Counted from the first letter of the stretch, positions 24,010 through 36,745 are shown. The stretch: 64,000 nt of DNA from Strobilurus pachycystidiatus (GCA_019915135.1 JAHLMK010000015.1:744001-808000), one strand, 5' to 3'. Made by a program: numbers and translations. Notes: generated from the letters alone by a model not told the origin.

Positions 24010-24677
24010 AGCGATGTGGATAGTTTGTTGGAAATTAGAGAATAGTCTGTGGATAGTTGTGGTTGTGGTTCAAGATGCAGCACGCCGAACACCCCTCTTA
24101 TACGGTTCAATCTCCGCTTCCGCTAAATATTGACGCGTCAAGTGAACGTGGTGGTGTCTCAGATCGTGCAGCGGGGAGGCGACGCGTCAGAGCTCGCGTC
24201 AGCGAATCGGAATAGCCGTGGCTCATTATCCCGCCGCCGCTGTCTGCCAGGATCAATGTTGTCATTGTATCAGAACAATCAGCCGGGCGGTATGCGTTGA
24301 GTCATATAGTGAATGAGTCTCAGGACGTGAATACAGGACGCCCAGCAGTTCGCACCGGTGCGGTCCAAATGGTGATGCACAAAGAAAAGCGGTGATAACT
24401 ATTTACGTATGTAAGTGACTGTCGCACCCCTGAGATTTTCTTGCCTTCTCCCGACCACCATGGGTATCCCTCTGCTCCAATTCAGCCACACAGGCAAAGT
24501 CTATCTCACGCCAGAGGAGGATGCTATTCGGAATTGCGCCGACCACCGCTCCATTCGCACGCCGACCTTTCCTGACGCGGCTCGATAAACGCTGGTACTC
24601 GCTATTAAATAAAGGGTGATGAACAGCGGAATCCTCAATCCCCCACCAACCGTCAACGAAGTCCTATACTTGTATTG

Positions 24678-26566
24678 ATGCTCCAAGAGGCGCGTCTAGA
24701 AGCCTTCCTGGTTGCTTTGAGAGGCTTTTACGAGGTAATTTCAAGCCGCTTTGTGGTCGGAACAGTGTAAATTGAATACGCAGGGGGAGACGGACTTGGC
24801 TGGGCGTCACCGCGACGTATGTTCTCGATCACTACGCGGACTTTCTCCTCTCCTCATTCGCCCCCCAGAGGTGGTATTTTATGATGTGCCGTCTACGCGC
24901 ACTTACGGCCGACTGTAACGGAGTTTTCAAATTGCGAGAGACCGACGTGCCTGCAGCTGAGGAACTGTGGAGACGATACCGGTCCAAGTGGTGCATTCCA
25001 TTTATCTTCGACATCGACCAAGCTTATTCGCATATCAGTAAGTTCCCGGTGCGATACTTTACAGCTGGCTGATTTGCATGCAGGACCGCTTCTTCTGCTT
25101 TTGCCGCCGTTTTCTAAATCCCCACCCAAGTTTCAGAAACTCCGTTTGGAGGATCTTCCCGAAGAACTTCTCCTCGACATCTTTGCCAACCATGCAGAAA
25201 CTAAGGATGCCATCTTTTTAGCAGCAACCTCACATCTCTTCCGACGAATTGGCTTACCATATGTCTACAAGGTTCGTAGATATTTGTTTTATTTTCCTCT
25301 TGTTCTTAGAGTAGTTCTCAGACGCGCGTACTTACGCAACGTCTACCAACTTCCATTCCGACCGATCCTGAACTGCTTTCGAGCAAGTTCCTCAAGTCCA
25401 TCAAGGCCTTCGAGAGGCACTGCAACGTAATGCGCAAGTCGAAAGACATTCGCAGAGGACTACGGCATCTCACTGTGGATTGCCCATGGTATACGATCCT
25501 GAAACAAGGTCTTCCAGAGGACGCAGCAGGGCTACTCACCCAAACATCCATACTATGCTACTACGCGGTCTCGTACGCCTCCAACCTCACAACCCTCGTC
25601 ATGCGCAATGTCGAACTCAGTCACGCATTCACTGACGCACTCTCCTCTTTGACTGCCCTCCGCGATCTAGAACTCCAGGCATGCACTTACAGAAGGACTG
25701 AGGAAGACTCTGACCTTGTCGTCGCTCTCGAGACGTTTATTCCAGTTACCAATCTCCTCATCTCGTTCACCAACACCCTAGAATCCAAGATACTCATCAA
25801 CCTCTTCGTTTTCCTCTTCAAAGAAGTAACCGACCTCACACTCCTCCCCGCCCATCCGACGGAAGTAATCACCGGAATCCCTGCGCCGTTGCAGATCGTT
25901 TCCCCTAGCCGCATGTACATCACTGGTCTTGACGAGTCTGAATTCGAGAATATCTACTCAGGGCTCGAAGATCCCACCCATCTGCATCACCTCACGCATG
26001 TCCACATTGCGTTTTCCGGCAAGCCCCTCGCCGACTTGCAAGTCGACACGTTGATATCCGTCCTGGCTCAGTCCCCACTCGAGCACATCTCTCTGCATCG
26101 GCTGAAAGTCGTGAATCCAGACTTGATCAGCCGTATTGCACACGTCGCGCCGGATCTCAGAGTCCTCATCTTGTGCCGATATGGGGATAGGAAGAGGTGG
26201 CAGACGCGTCCGGACGCATACGCGCCACATTTCGCGGCGTTCACGAAGCTGGAGTACTTTGGATGGAATCACAGGTCCTCGATTGACGATTGGGACGATG
26301 TCCTGCAGCTCGAGGATGAAGTGGTATCGCCATGGGCGCTAGCTTTCTTCACCGGGGAAGATGATGGCGAATTTATCGGCGCGTTTCCTACATGGGATGT
26401 TGACACAGCCCGAGAGGGGGCTTCTTCAATTATCGGCAAGGCCATAGTACGGCATTGTCCGACCTTGCAATGTGTGGCGTCATATAACACTTCGCACGAT
26501 ATCGTGCATTCTTGGACGTCGGATGGTAGAATGAAGGAGATCTGGAATCCGATTGCTGCCAAGTAA
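24678..26566 (+). CDS. F-box protein with degenerate LRR-like region
   Basis: A substrate-recognition subunit candidate for an SCF ubiquitin ligase. The F-box is clear: LRLEDLPEELLLDIFANHAE, then AATSHLFRRIGLPYVYK, near 25140-25270. Three short upstream exons (MLQEARLEAFLVALRGFYE; GETDLAGRHRD; RWYFMMCRLRALTAD onward) join by GT-AG introns into an open frame that leads to the F-box. Downstream of an intron at about 25272-25318 a single 1.2-kb exon carries Leu-rich, irregular repeats (NLTTLVMRNVEL, ALRDLELQAC, LEHISLHRLKVV, DLRVLILCRY) and ends at 26566. The true start is uncertain. The frame is open upstream of 24678 back to a possible acceptor near 24633, and an ATG in good context lies at 24460, but I could not join that exon without a stop. 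Families of this kind are strongly expanded in agaricomycetes. Confidence 0.78.
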
Positions 26567-26765
26567 AGGGCTGGACTGAGAGGTAGACATAGTAGGTCTA
26601 CTGTGTTCGTGCGTATCGTAATTTGTGTATCTGTCTGTCTACCCTACTAACCTGCGTACTCAGAATTACATCACTATTTTGCCTTTGCCTGTTGATCTCA
26701 GATGTATCTGGTTTGTTGAGAGAGCCGTATGTAGGCCGCGAAAAGGTCGAGGGTCACCGCGCTGT

Positions 26766-29254
26766 TTACAGAACGTATCTAAATTCTCTATTTTGCAGAT
26801 CAGTCAGGTCGAGAAACGCCTGCAGATTCGTTAGCACTGCCACAAATTGCTGTTGAATTTTATAGTCACCTTATCCACCTTGATCATCTCTACCGTTCCG
26901 TCTTCCTTTGAGCGCTCCAGATACACTGTCTGCTCCTCGGCAGCATCTTTGCTCTCGTTTAAGTCGCGACGGCGATTCTCTCGAGCGAGCAGGAAACGAA
27001 TGAACAGCAAGATGCATATACAAAACAAGAAGCATCCTGCAAGAATCAACCAAGGTACCCGATATCTGTCAAATGCAATGAGAAAGTTGAAACCGATGGA
27101 GAGGGGAGAAGATGAGGGGAGAATCACCTCGGCTTGAATTCTTTCTGCCATAGGAACTGACCAGACCCGAATCCGACACAGAAGCCCGAGAGGACGAAGG
27201 CGTTCATCACGCCTTTCTTCGTGTGTCCGGTCGTAACACTTGCTGCCCAAGACAGTGCTACAGCTAACACAAGTTCGTAAATCCACAAACGCTACCTCTA
27301 TCATGGAAAATACCCACTGTAGGCAGCAATGGGCGTTACTAGGCATGTCGCTTAGATGAAAACGAAGAAAGGACAGGAGAGATGAACCTACAAGCAATCC
27401 AGAAGGAGAATAACAGTCCAATTTTGTTGTGCGATGGAAGAGTTTCCAAGAGTACGATCCCAAGCAGCGCGGGAATGTAGAGGCCCGCAGCAACGTACGC
27501 ACGGGCATGAGGCAGGCGAGCAGCCAATGCAGTCCCGCCGACGATGTATATTGTCATGAGCACGCCATCCACGCACCCAAGGAGGACGTTCTGCAATTCC
27601 GTGAAGCCAAAGGCGGAGACGATGACCCAGCGCTGGTTGGTGGTCGATCCAGACATGATAGTCACCGCGGCGTAGAGTGTGAAAAGCCATATCTTAGGGT
27701 CACGAATAGCTTCCATAAACCTGCCGCGAGATTATCAGCCTTCATTGTGTTGCTGATCGAGTTGACTGACGTACTGTTCCCTTTTGAATCGTTTATTCTC
27801 GATACCTGTCTGCTCGGACTTTTGGAGATATGAGCATGGTCATACGAGACCCGACTCAAACTCACCTGTATACGCTTGATGGCAATGATCCTTTCCTCGG
27901 GCGTAAGGAACCAAGCCGTTGTTGGCGAGTCGGGGAACAGGAACCTAAGTTTTATGAGCTTGTTCGCCCTTCACCAGCCCACAAGCGAGATACTACACAC
28001 CACAAAGCTACCGCGGACACCAGAGTTATGATACCGATGATGATCATAAACCTGAAGGCTCATGAACAAGTCTGTTAGATGTGCAATGACTGCAGATAGA
28101 CTCACCACTGCCACGGCGCGAGAACGGAGTCATCGACATGCAGAACGCCGTATCCGATGAAGCCCGATAAGATTGACGCTACATGATCCAAAACCAGGCG
28201 TCAGTAGACTTTCAATAGGAAGGTCCAAGGGGTTCACCAATGCCCACGCTCCCATCTAAAGACCAAGGCCATCAGTGAGGTCAAGACAGCCGTATAAGAT
28301 GTTCAAACCCACACCAGAACCCGATGCGAGCAAGATGTTCAGCTCGAGTATAGAACATCGAGCTGATGAGGAGGAACCCGGCAGTTATGCATCCTTCCGA
28401 CGCTCCAAGTACGAGTCGCACGATGAGGAGACCTGTAAAGTTCTTACAGGCAGCATGACAGCATAGCGTGATGGCCCATATGAGGATATTGAAGCTGTAT
28501 GAGAGGTTAGGTACCAAAATGGGACGCAGATGATAAGAGATTACTTACCTGAGCCACTTGCCAATCGGGAAGTACTGGAGACAGAGGTTTTGCGGCATCT
28601 GAAAGGCGAGGTATCCGAAATAAAAGACAGTTCCGAGCCTGATACGTTGTCAGCCGCCCTGTGGTTGGAGAAAGTGTAGCCTTCTTCGTGCCGCACCAGT
28701 TATACCTAATCTTGAGATAAGCAGAGGGACTACAGGTTGATAAGTGTGCTCACTCATCGGTCGACAGGTCATTTGATTCCCTGTTGTGAACGGGTAGGCA
28801 CTGGCAGTCATCGCAGGAAAGAAGCAAGAGCCTACATGATTCCCATTATCGACGCGCTTCCGATACTGATCTTGTCCATGTACTGGATACTAAAGCATCA
28901 TCCAAGTCTCGTCTTAGGATCCGAGAAACATCAAGAACAGAGGGGACTTGCGCAAAGAGGGCTATTGGCATTGTTGAGGCAAGGATTTGCTCTATGATAA
29001 GAGCAAGAGTACGCACTGCACATCAGAGGGAGCACATATTTATCGATTTTTCGTCTGAAGTAAAGTCAACGTGGAGAACTTGACATTTGCAACCCGTGCT
29101 ACCGAACTCGATTGGCCTCCGCAGGATCGATCTCGACGGCGCTGGCGCTGTTCACCAGATGGGCTGCGACATCGACATCTTTTGCATCGATGATCTGGCA
29201 CTCAGGCTCCGACGCGTATTTTTCGTCCAGAGGGGTGTCTAGAAAAGAGGGCAT
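26766..29254 (-). CDS. MFS anion:cation symporter (allantoate-permease-like)
   Basis: A twelve-TM major facilitator of the ACS family (Dal5-like), importing organic anions or amides such as allantoate, pantothenate or nicotinate with protons. From ATG 29254 the hydrophilic N-terminus contains EYASEP-type acidic residues and DVAAHLVNSA, EIDPAEANRVR, typical of the family. Internal exons include LLIVRLVLGASEGCITAGFLLISSMFYTR (the TM4-5 region with the conserved RLxLGxxEG motif) and PKIWLFTLYAAVTIMSGSTTNQR. The 3' end is set by an intron joining MIKVDK to AFLDLTDLQNREFRYVL and a stop at 26766-26768; FLDLTDxxNxxFRYVL is the standard C-terminus of these permeases. The gene has many short introns, not all placed exactly. 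The substrate cannot be told from sequence. Confidence 0.88.
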
Positions 29255-29928
29255 TATTGCAGAGAGAACGAATTCACAACGTGCAGCTCTTAATAAGAGG
29301 AAAACTGGTCCCTTCAGGTCAAGCATCTCCTTCAAGAGGCTCGAGAAGGCGCCAAGTCCACGTCTCTGGCAGGTTCAGAAACATTAAGGCTGTCTGTCAC
29401 TTAATCTCGGGTGTGAAAGACCCGCAAACGAAGGTACACGTTGAGGCCCGCCTGACCTTCGGGTGGTGGGAACCTGCTGCTCGCTTATCGCGCTTGTGTG
29501 TTGGGAAATGTTGGAACAGGTCGTTCGAAATTTCCGGACTTCGAAATTGCCCACGCCATGTTACGGAGGATGTCAATGACGTGATAAACCAGAAGGACGT
29601 GATACACATCGAGGATCAGGATGAGAATAATGGGGTTCAGTGTTACGACTCCAAGGTGCCGTCGCGGCTGTTGTTGTTGGTGGTAAAGACGAGCAGAACC
29701 CTAACCACACCCCTTGAAAAGCACGGTGACGAAGTACGATCAGGGTCGAATTGTACAATGTAAGTACAGAGTTCAAGAACAAGCTTAGGATACAGAAGAT
29801 GAAATACGAAGCGGCGTGGTGTTCATAGAAGTACGGAAAGAACGTGTAGTATGAGATAACAATGTCAAGGAGGGTAAGCGCGAAAGCAGATGCACAGCAA
29901 TATTCAAGGCGACGAGGGGATGGATGGA

Positions 29929-30466
29929 CTATAGGTAGCCCTTGAGGGCGGCCCAGATGGAAAGGCCAGCGACGAGGCCGAAGAGGGTGAACACAATCAA
30001 TGCAACCAGGCATCGTCGCGCCCATTTGACCTCTGTCCTCCTGATTTTGTCGATAACGACCTGCTTTTCAGCGTCGGTCTTGTCGGGCAGCCATTGGCCG
30101 GCGCTGCCGTCATTCGCGTCTGGGGCGCGTAGTGGGGAAAAGAGGATGAATACACCGAGGATCCAGAAGAGTGGGAATACTAAGTGAAAATGAGAATGCG
30201 GTTCTTCAAGCTCAAATGGAGGAGGAGTCGTACTCACCGAATCCAAATTTGAACAGATACATCGAGAGCGTCAAGGGCTCATCTTTGACTGCGTATTGTG
30301 GAGGAGGCATGGCCTCGTGCTCGGCGTATGCGGGCAGCTCGACGGAGATGCGACGGTCGTGGCGGCTTTCGCGCGTCGTCTCTGGTGCAAAGGTGTATCC
30401 TGCTGCAGCGAGCGCGTCCTGGGCCGAGCTGCGCGAGGATGCGGAGAGAGTGGTCATGGAGGACAT
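29929..30466 (-). CDS. Small two-TM membrane protein E (unknown family), copy 1
   Basis: A two-exon gene for a 159-residue protein. ATG 30466 (MSSMTTLSASSRSS) is used rather than an upstream in-frame GTG. The N-terminal 65 residues are hydrophilic and Ser/Arg/Pro-rich, with a PPQY motif in HEAMPPPQYAVKDEP, a WW-domain ligand of the kind bound by Rsp5/NEDD4 ligases. A 58-nt intron (GTGAGT...CACTTAG) precedes the membrane part: FPLFWILGVFILFSPL (TM1), a basic/acidic loop with KTDAEKQVVIDKIRRTEVKWARR, and CLVALIVFTLFGLVAGLSIWAAL (TM2) ending KGYL. Function unknown. Its head-to-head neighbour is family A copy A (31254). An almost identical second copy is at 53070-53607. It could be a membrane adaptor for a ubiquitin ligase, but this rests only on the PPxY motif. 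Confidence 0.8.
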
Positions 30467-30541
30467 GTCGTGATATTCTCGCAGATATGGTGGGTGATTT
30501 CCGCTGTGGGATCTGGGTGCATCAGCCACATTCTGCCCTGG

Positions 30542-30548
30542 TTATATA
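30542..30548 (-). promoter_or_regulatory. TATA box of gene E copy 1
   Basis: On the minus strand this reads TATATAA, about 76 bases upstream of the E start codon. The same element at the same distance is preserved in copy 2 (52988-52994). Confidence 0.6.
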
Positions 30549-31253
30549 CGAACGAGATGGAGCGAAGCAATTGATGCAAGTGGTAGAGGACATAGCCGTA
30601 AATGGCAAATCCATCGAAAACAAACAAGCGTACATCCGTCTTGCCATGGCGATGTCTCCTTGTTTTCCTTCCAATTGTTCAGTTTGGCACAATAGCATGG
30701 GAATGAGCACCCACAGTGCTCTATAGTCTGAACAAGGACGCGAGAAAATACAAGGAACATCCAAGAAACTGTGGTATGTTGTTCTCTGGCATCACCTTTT
30801 CTGAACAAGGGAACAAAGCAACGTACAGGCACCATGCTGTCCACGCGAAGTCTCATCGTTGCTATTTCAGGCGCCACAAAGCAAGCAGTCAAGATGCCCG
30901 GCTATGACTTTCCACGCGGATGAACACGGTCGCGATTGACGCTTGTCTTGAATTCAACACGCTGCTCCACCGGTCACATCCCTAGCCGATCCGATACATA
31001 TGCTTACTTCGTGTTGGCATTAGGCTCGCTTGACATACTGCGTTGTGCAAAAAAGAGCTCTAAACATGACGATACGGAGCAGCGTGGCAAGTCTTTGGCC
31101 AGAAGTCTTTGATAGAAATCTTTGACTGGCCAGCCGGCCGGGACGACGCGTCGCGTCAAGCCGCGTATACATGTATGCCGAATGCATACGAAGTTCTGCT
31201 CCGCGTACTTATTTGCTCTCGACATCGCTTGACACTCACTGCTCGCCCGCGAC

Positions 31254-32038
31254 ATGCTCTCCCGTCAGGTTTTGCCCATAGGTACAGCACGAAGCCCACC
31301 CAGTAGAGTCGTAAACCCACGACGTTTCAAGAGCTTCCATTCCACTCGAATCATTCCTAAACAGCTCTTCCGCAAAGACGATGGAAATCTCAATAAAAAA
31401 TCCCTCGGCATAACTAGTATGGTCCATGTTTCCCGTTTCGCTCCGAGGTTGATAAGTATCTAGTTGTCCTTGGCCTAGCCGCGACTGCCACTACTGCCGT
31501 CATCGCGAGTAATTACTCTTTGCGATGGAATCGGGAAGATCCACGCATTGCTATGGCCGATGTCGTGCTCAAGGCATACCATCGTATCGACCGAGATTCT
31601 TTTCTCTCGACAGATTTCACTTCCTTTGACGAAACCATGACCTTTTTCGAGACGTACGTGCTGGTTTCAGAGTTGGCCCGGGCGCAGCATTCGGCTTTCA
31701 AGCATGCGCGGCCACCAGAGCCTCTTCAGCCAGAGGATCTGGAGGCGCTGCCAGAGGAGCTGGAGGCGCTGCGAGCTCAAATTCATGCCAAGATTATGAA
31801 GCTGAAGGCGATGCCAGAAGGCTCGGCGAAGAGTCTGTATCACGCCAAAGTTCGGATAGCATGTTTGGACGTTCATCACTTCTTGGAACAGTTTAGCTCG
31901 TACACCAGGGGGGATATTGATGTGTTGTGTAGCAAGAGGTTTCAAGATTTGACCCAAGATGAGCGGATGGCTGTCGCGTCAATATGTTTTGGTACGACTA
32001 TGTTGATAAACGTTACGTGGATGTCCTGCCCGGTGTAA
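31254..32038 (+). CDS. Family A protein, copy A (unknown family, mitochondrial-type N-terminus)
   Basis: A two-exon gene for a protein of about 245 residues in a family I do not recognise. The N-terminus (MLSRQVLPIGTARSPPSRVV, then RRFKSFHST) is basic, Ser-rich and free of acidic residues, with the RxFxS-type cleavage context of mitochondrial presequences. The intron 31417-31463 (GTATGG...CTAG) joins GIT to IVLGLAATATTAVIASNY, a single TM segment, followed by SLRWNREDPR, then the family core STDFTSFDETMTFFETYVLV, a region rich in Leu, Glu and Pro, LKAMPEGSAKSLYHAKVRIAC, HHFLEQFSSYT and the C-terminus VTWMSCPV. Intron position and all core blocks are shared with copies B, D and F. The Glu/Pro/Leu block (about 31700-31790) contains a short internal repeat absent from copy D. 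Inner mitochondrial membrane location is inferred. Head-to-head with gene E. Confidence 0.75.
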
Positions 32039-32156
32039 AGCTTCGTTAATCAATAGTTCCCTGTCAAGTACCTGTAGAAGAAAACCCTTTGGCCGTGTAG
32101 TCGAAGGAATCAAAATCCGATGTAAAGTTAATCTTGGTCTTATAGTTAGCATCCTT

Positions 32157-32910
32157 TTGCCAAGGTGGCGCGACTTCCACCACAACTGGGACCTAGGGCA
32201 GGCACTTCGGGAAGTCGACGAGTCATCTTTCGCGTCGCTGGACTTGTCGTCCCTAGAGTCAACCATGGCTTTTGCCAAGCGGTGTGTCCTGACGGTCAGG
32301 CTTCGACAAAGCAAGACCCCCGAGCAACAAACCGCTGTTCGAGAGGGGGTGGAGGCCATTTTTGAAAGATTGATGGCTATTCCCTAGTCTCGTAAACCGA
32401 CTTTGTAGTAGGACGACGATCGTTCCTACTGTTACAGCTATTCCCGACGGAGAGTTGAAGAAGGACTTGCATGATAGCTTGAGGCTTGTTTGTGTGTACG
32501 TGACAGTACGTCACGGTCCATCAAAGTTGGGAAGAGTCAGGGAAGAGTTTAGGTCTAAGGTCAGGGGAAATATCTTTTCTCCTGGGCCAGGACTGGCAGG
32601 AACTTGAAGGCTATTCTCGTGTTGAAGTTCTTGAACATTACATCACTAGAGTCGAGGATAAGCTTACGCATGCACTTCATCAATAGGTTGGACGCTCAGG
32701 TTATGTTGTCTCTCACCCGAATACACCCCCTTCTCATGAGGTGTGTTGAGCGAGGCGTCAAGATCCTGGATGCCGAGGCGTTAAAGTGCCAGCGGATGGA
32801 TGCGCACGACTTTGAAGGACCCGCAATCTGTATCTACGAACGAGATTGAGCGGATTTGCCCCAGCAGGTCGATGAGGGAATCGCAAGGATGGCTATAGCG
32901 GGAGTTAGGT
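32157..32910 (+). pseudogene. Degenerate relic of family A
   Basis: The frame starting near 32157 codes REVDESSFASLDLSSLESTM and AFAKRCVL, which matches the DRxxFxSTDFTSFxETMxFFxxCVL core of family A. It is followed by FERLMAIP, and after a stop and a gap by DGELKKDLHDSLRLVC, matching the MPEGxxKSLYHxKVRxAC block. Further on, near 32604-32690, EVLEHYITRVEDKL may correspond to the FLEHFSSYTEEDIDIL block. The pieces are collinear, in the same orientation as copy A and directly downstream of it, so this looks like an old tandem duplicate broken by stops. A heavily diverged but spliced gene cannot be excluded. Confidence 0.5.
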
Positions 32911-34378
32911 TTGGTATACGCCGATTATGTCGCGTGGGTGGTCTTCTCTCTTTCTCAAAAGTGATGCATGGAAATAAGCCTAGATGAAAGCAAGCCGTCA
33001 CGACGCGTGATGCGTGCCACCATACTGACTTGATATGAGCCTAGGTAGAGGGACATTTCACGACCTGGCTACGCTTCCCTGGCGTACCGGTACCATCTCT
33101 CGCATCAGGACCGTGGAGAGGTGTCTATTTTTCTGGACAATCCGGAGTGGGAGTGCCATTCTCGTCGGACTCTCAAGAGTGTCGAGTCATCTTTTTGGTC
33201 TATGATATAAGTCGAGATTACTTGCATCGAGAATGTGGTCTTATCCATAGATCCCATTGGTACACCGGTACCCTGCTCACGGAGCTGATGTGCTGCCGAC
33301 GCGACGCTTCTTCGTCGAATGGCACGATACCAAGTACGCCAAAAGTACGCGGCTCTCGACAAAACACTTTCGCTTGTTCTCACCGTAGCCACGTTGTCTC
33401 GCCGAAGCCTAGTTACTGCCGTTCAGTAGCCTTCGCGGAAAGATACCTTCATGAGAAAGACATGAGATGTTTTCAAGTTATGCAGACAGTATGGGTCCTT
33501 GCGATAATACTTGCGCTAGGACGGACACTGTGACACGTTCGAGTGGACCATGGTTTGACCCAGCCTTAGTCTGGGATGCATGGAGGGCGAAGCTGAGGCG
33601 GCGCCCACTACAGGGCACTTAGGACACCTCGTCGACATACCCGACGAGCCCTCATCATCTGAAGATAAAGCCGAATTGCATGGACGTTCAGAAACTTTCG
33701 AGTCGGACAGCCCTAACAGAGCCAGTGTCACGGACTGGCAGATAGACTGACACTGTCTGACAGAGGAGAGGGGGATTGGGAACAAGATGTTGATAATGAT
33801 GCATGTGCTTTGGTGGGTCGGATCTCCGCTATTATGTGGACCACGGTACGAACGACTTAGTCTTATGGTTGGCGACAGACTAATACTACACGCTTGCCGT
33901 CGTCAGTATTAGCGTCTGTTTATAAGAGACTACGAACGACTCGGAACGAGTGGGATGGATCAATGGAATATATTTCGTGTACGGAGGGTATTGGACAGCA
34001 CAGGAATGTAAGCAATGTCTGGCAAAATAAATTAGCAAGAGGCATAAACCAAAAGACGAATGAAGGAGAGGATCAGAATTGCAGAAGTTGGGTCACCAGT
34101 GGGTCGCAAGACCGTATGACTGTTGAGCTTGATATGTGAATTTGTGTTCATCATACTCGCGGTGGTGGAGACGAATGCTAGGAAGAGAATGCTCACCTCA
34201 AGGCGCGGGAAACAGCAAGGAGGAAAGACGGAAGAGAAGAGCGATGAGAAAAAACAGGAAGCCAAAAGGGAATATATACTCCAAGATTGGACTCCGCTCA
34301 GAGTCCGCTCTTGCCGCGTTCGGCACTGCGATCGAAGACCGAGCGGTGGCGCGCTATCCGACTCTCTATCCCACCATC
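32911..34378. other. Stretch of about 1.5 kb with no supported gene
   Basis: Short open frames on both strands (33105-33392 -, 33147-33533 +) show no domain. One short frame from ATG 33580 to about 33756 (+) reads as an acidic 58-residue peptide (EPSSSEDKAELHGRSE and so on) and could be a terminal exon of a lost gene, but I cannot connect it to anything. The last 150 bases are the UPF3 leader. Confidence 0.4.
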
Positions 34379-35864
34379 ATGGCTTCCATCAATCAGGGCC
34401 CGCCGCGCAATGCGAAATCCAAGAAGGCGAGAGAACGCGAAAGGGAACGCAGCAAGCAGGCGCATCCTACCGGAACCGAGCGCCTCAAGACCGTGGTCCG
34501 CCGCCTACCGCCCAACCTCCCTGAGGAGATATTCTGGCAGAGCGTCCAGGAATGGGTGTCGGACGAGACAACAACGTGGAAGACGTATCACATCGGGAAA
34601 TTCAAGCGAAGGTGCGTCGCGTTAATCTGGTGGAGAGCAGTTTGTTCATGTGGCGGTAGATTGGGAAAAGAGAATATCCCATCTCGGGCGTATATTGCCT
34701 TCAAGACCCCCGAGATGGTCACCCAGTTTGCCAAGGCCTTCGACGGGCATGTCTTCAAGGATAAAGCCGGTGCGTTTTGGTTATGCGATTGGCTGTAACT
34801 CGATTTGATGTCTAGCGCAGGTAATGAATCCATGGCTGTGGTCGAGTTCGCGCCGTATCAGAAAGTCCCAAACGAGAAGAAGAAACCGGATGCTCGTATT
34901 GGAACAATCGAGAATGGTCAGCACGTTCAACTGTATGTTATACACTGAACCAAATCATGGCAGACGAGGACTATATATCGTTTATCGAATCATTGAACGC
35001 GCCAACGGAAACACCAACTCTGGAGCAACTCTGTACGCACATTCACGTCCCCATCCACGCAATCCTGACTCTTCCTCAGTGGCTGCAGCACAACCTGTAC
35101 CGCAACCGAAGACCACTCCTCTTCTTGAGGCTCTTAAGGCTGAACGCGAGCGCATCAAGGAGAAGGAGATCGTCGTTCGCAGTATCCAGCAGCCACCGAA
35201 GAAGGAGGCCAAACAGAAGGCGCCTGTCGTTCCAGCCCCATCTCATCCCAAGGCTGAACCGGCTGGCAAGAAAGGCGGGAAAGCACCTGCTGCGAAGAAA
35301 GCGCCCGCCGTACCCGCTCCAGCACAGAACAACCCCCCTCCGAAGGCGCCGAAAGCACCACGGGCTATGCGACAGCAACAAGCACAACAACAGCAGCCCA
35401 ATGCCCCTGCCAAACCCCAGATCGCCACCGCTCCTCCCCAGCCTACGCCAGTAGCAGGCCCTAGCAGTGCTCCTGCGGCACGTCGAGGTCGTCCGATCCT
35501 CGGTATTGGTTCTCGTCAATTCGAGGCAGCGCTGAGCGGAGTCGGAGGACGACGGCAGCGAGGAGAGGAGAAGAAGGATCAGGACACCGAGTCGAATCCT
35601 GCTCCAGGTTCAGGTCCAGGTCCAGTATCCCCCAAGAAGCAGCGCCACTCCAACGATGCGCCAGGCCCGAAGGTTAACGTTCAGGTCCCGAGCATCCTGA
35701 AGCGGAGTCCGGTCGTGGCGAACAAGCCTTTGGATGAATCTGTACCTCCTGAGGGCGGTCCGGGTCTGGGGAGAGGTAATGATACTCCTGCACGCGGTAA
35801 TTCAAGGAGTAGACGGGGCAGAGGTCGGGGCAGAGGACTCGGCGAGGGTATACGAGGCGGCTAG
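34379..35864 (+). CDS. UPF3: UPF3-like nonsense-mediated mRNA decay factor
   Basis: Contains a Smg4/UPF3 RNP-type domain near the N-terminus. From ATG 34379 there is a Lys/Arg/Glu-rich leader, then LKTVVRRLPPNLPEEIFWQS, IFWQSVQEWV, TWKTYHIGKFKRR, an intron, ENIPSRAYIAFKTPEMVTQF, KAFDGHVFKDKA, an intron, and SMAVVEFAPYQKVP. These are the conserved blocks that bind UPF2. After DEDYISFIESLNAP the protein becomes low-complexity: Lys/Ala/Pro-rich, a Gln run (QQQAQQQQ), and an Arg-Gly-rich end (SRRGRGRGRG) finishing IRGG with the stop at 35862-35864. UPF3 couples the exon junction complex or the terminating ribosome to UPF2/UPF1 and shuttles between nucleus and cytoplasm. The RG tail suggests RNA binding. 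At least three short introns are required. Confidence 0.88.
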
Positions 35865-36745
35865 GTTGGTTGTTTCTCTAACCAAATCCTCGTTGCTAAC
35901 AAACGATTGCCTAGATCAAGTTGCTAACATCGCCCTTTGGCCCGCATTTGCATATGCCCATTGCCTAGCCCGCTCGCGCTATCTTAGGCTAATTGCCGTC
36001 ATCCCGTCCGGCCTCTCAACGCTTCAGCATGCGACCAGTGTATCTCATCCGATTGGTTCTACATACAATACTTTCGGTGTATGCTGTTGAATAGGACTTC
36101 TTCCCGGCCCAACCCGATGGCCCGCAAATGCTCACCTGTATCAGTAGTGTATGTCGGTAGATATCCACATACTAGAAATCAATGAATCACATTATTGCGC
36201 CACACAACAAGTCGTTAGGTCATCAATCTTATTGATAAGATACCCAACACCGTGCATCCGCTGGTGATGCGTTCCCGCTGACCCTTGCCCAACACATAGT
36301 TCCAAGTCCAAGTCCCATTCACAGTCGTCGAGAACCGCTCTTACTTACCCGGAGTTCAAGAGCGTTCAATCCACAGGAAGTTAAGTATATCTGCTATCCG
36401 CTTTGTTGAAATCCTCTGCACGCACGAGCTTGATTTTCTTGGCTCATGAGCGATTCCCTTGCACACGTGGCGCACAATACAGCTACTGATATCCTTCTCG
36501 TCTATCTGTGCGATCCATCAGTGAACTGACGCTGACGGCGCACTGCAAATTGCATGATTGAGAAGGGAAGCAACAAGCTTTGAAGAAGCTAATCAAGCAT
36601 CGAACGTGTGATGTGGGGACCAATCGGATCGCACAAAAGGCGGTCGTGTGCATGGGCACGTTCATAGCGCACACGAGCGTATTGGCCCCTTTGGTTCTCG
36701 TAGTCTTAATCCCAGTGTGCCAGCGCTTCTCTCATCTCCGCCACA
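35865..36745. other. Intergenic stretch, about 0.9 kb
   Basis: Lies between UPF3 (+) and the bHLH gene (+). It should hold the UPF3 terminator and the bHLH promoter and leader. I see no open frame with domain content and no clear TATA box near 36746. Confidence 0.5.

Larger units (their letters stand above)
29775..30883. repeat. Left arm of a near-identical inverted duplication (partner 52653-53760)
   Basis: The reverse complement of this block matches 52653-53760. From 30883 down to about 29929 (promoter, both exons and the intron of gene E) the match is roughly 97-98% by eye. Beyond the stop codon it falls to roughly 85% and fades by about 29775. At the outer 5' edge (30883/52653) similarity stops abruptly. 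The two arms are about 22 kb apart. Confidence 0.9.
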
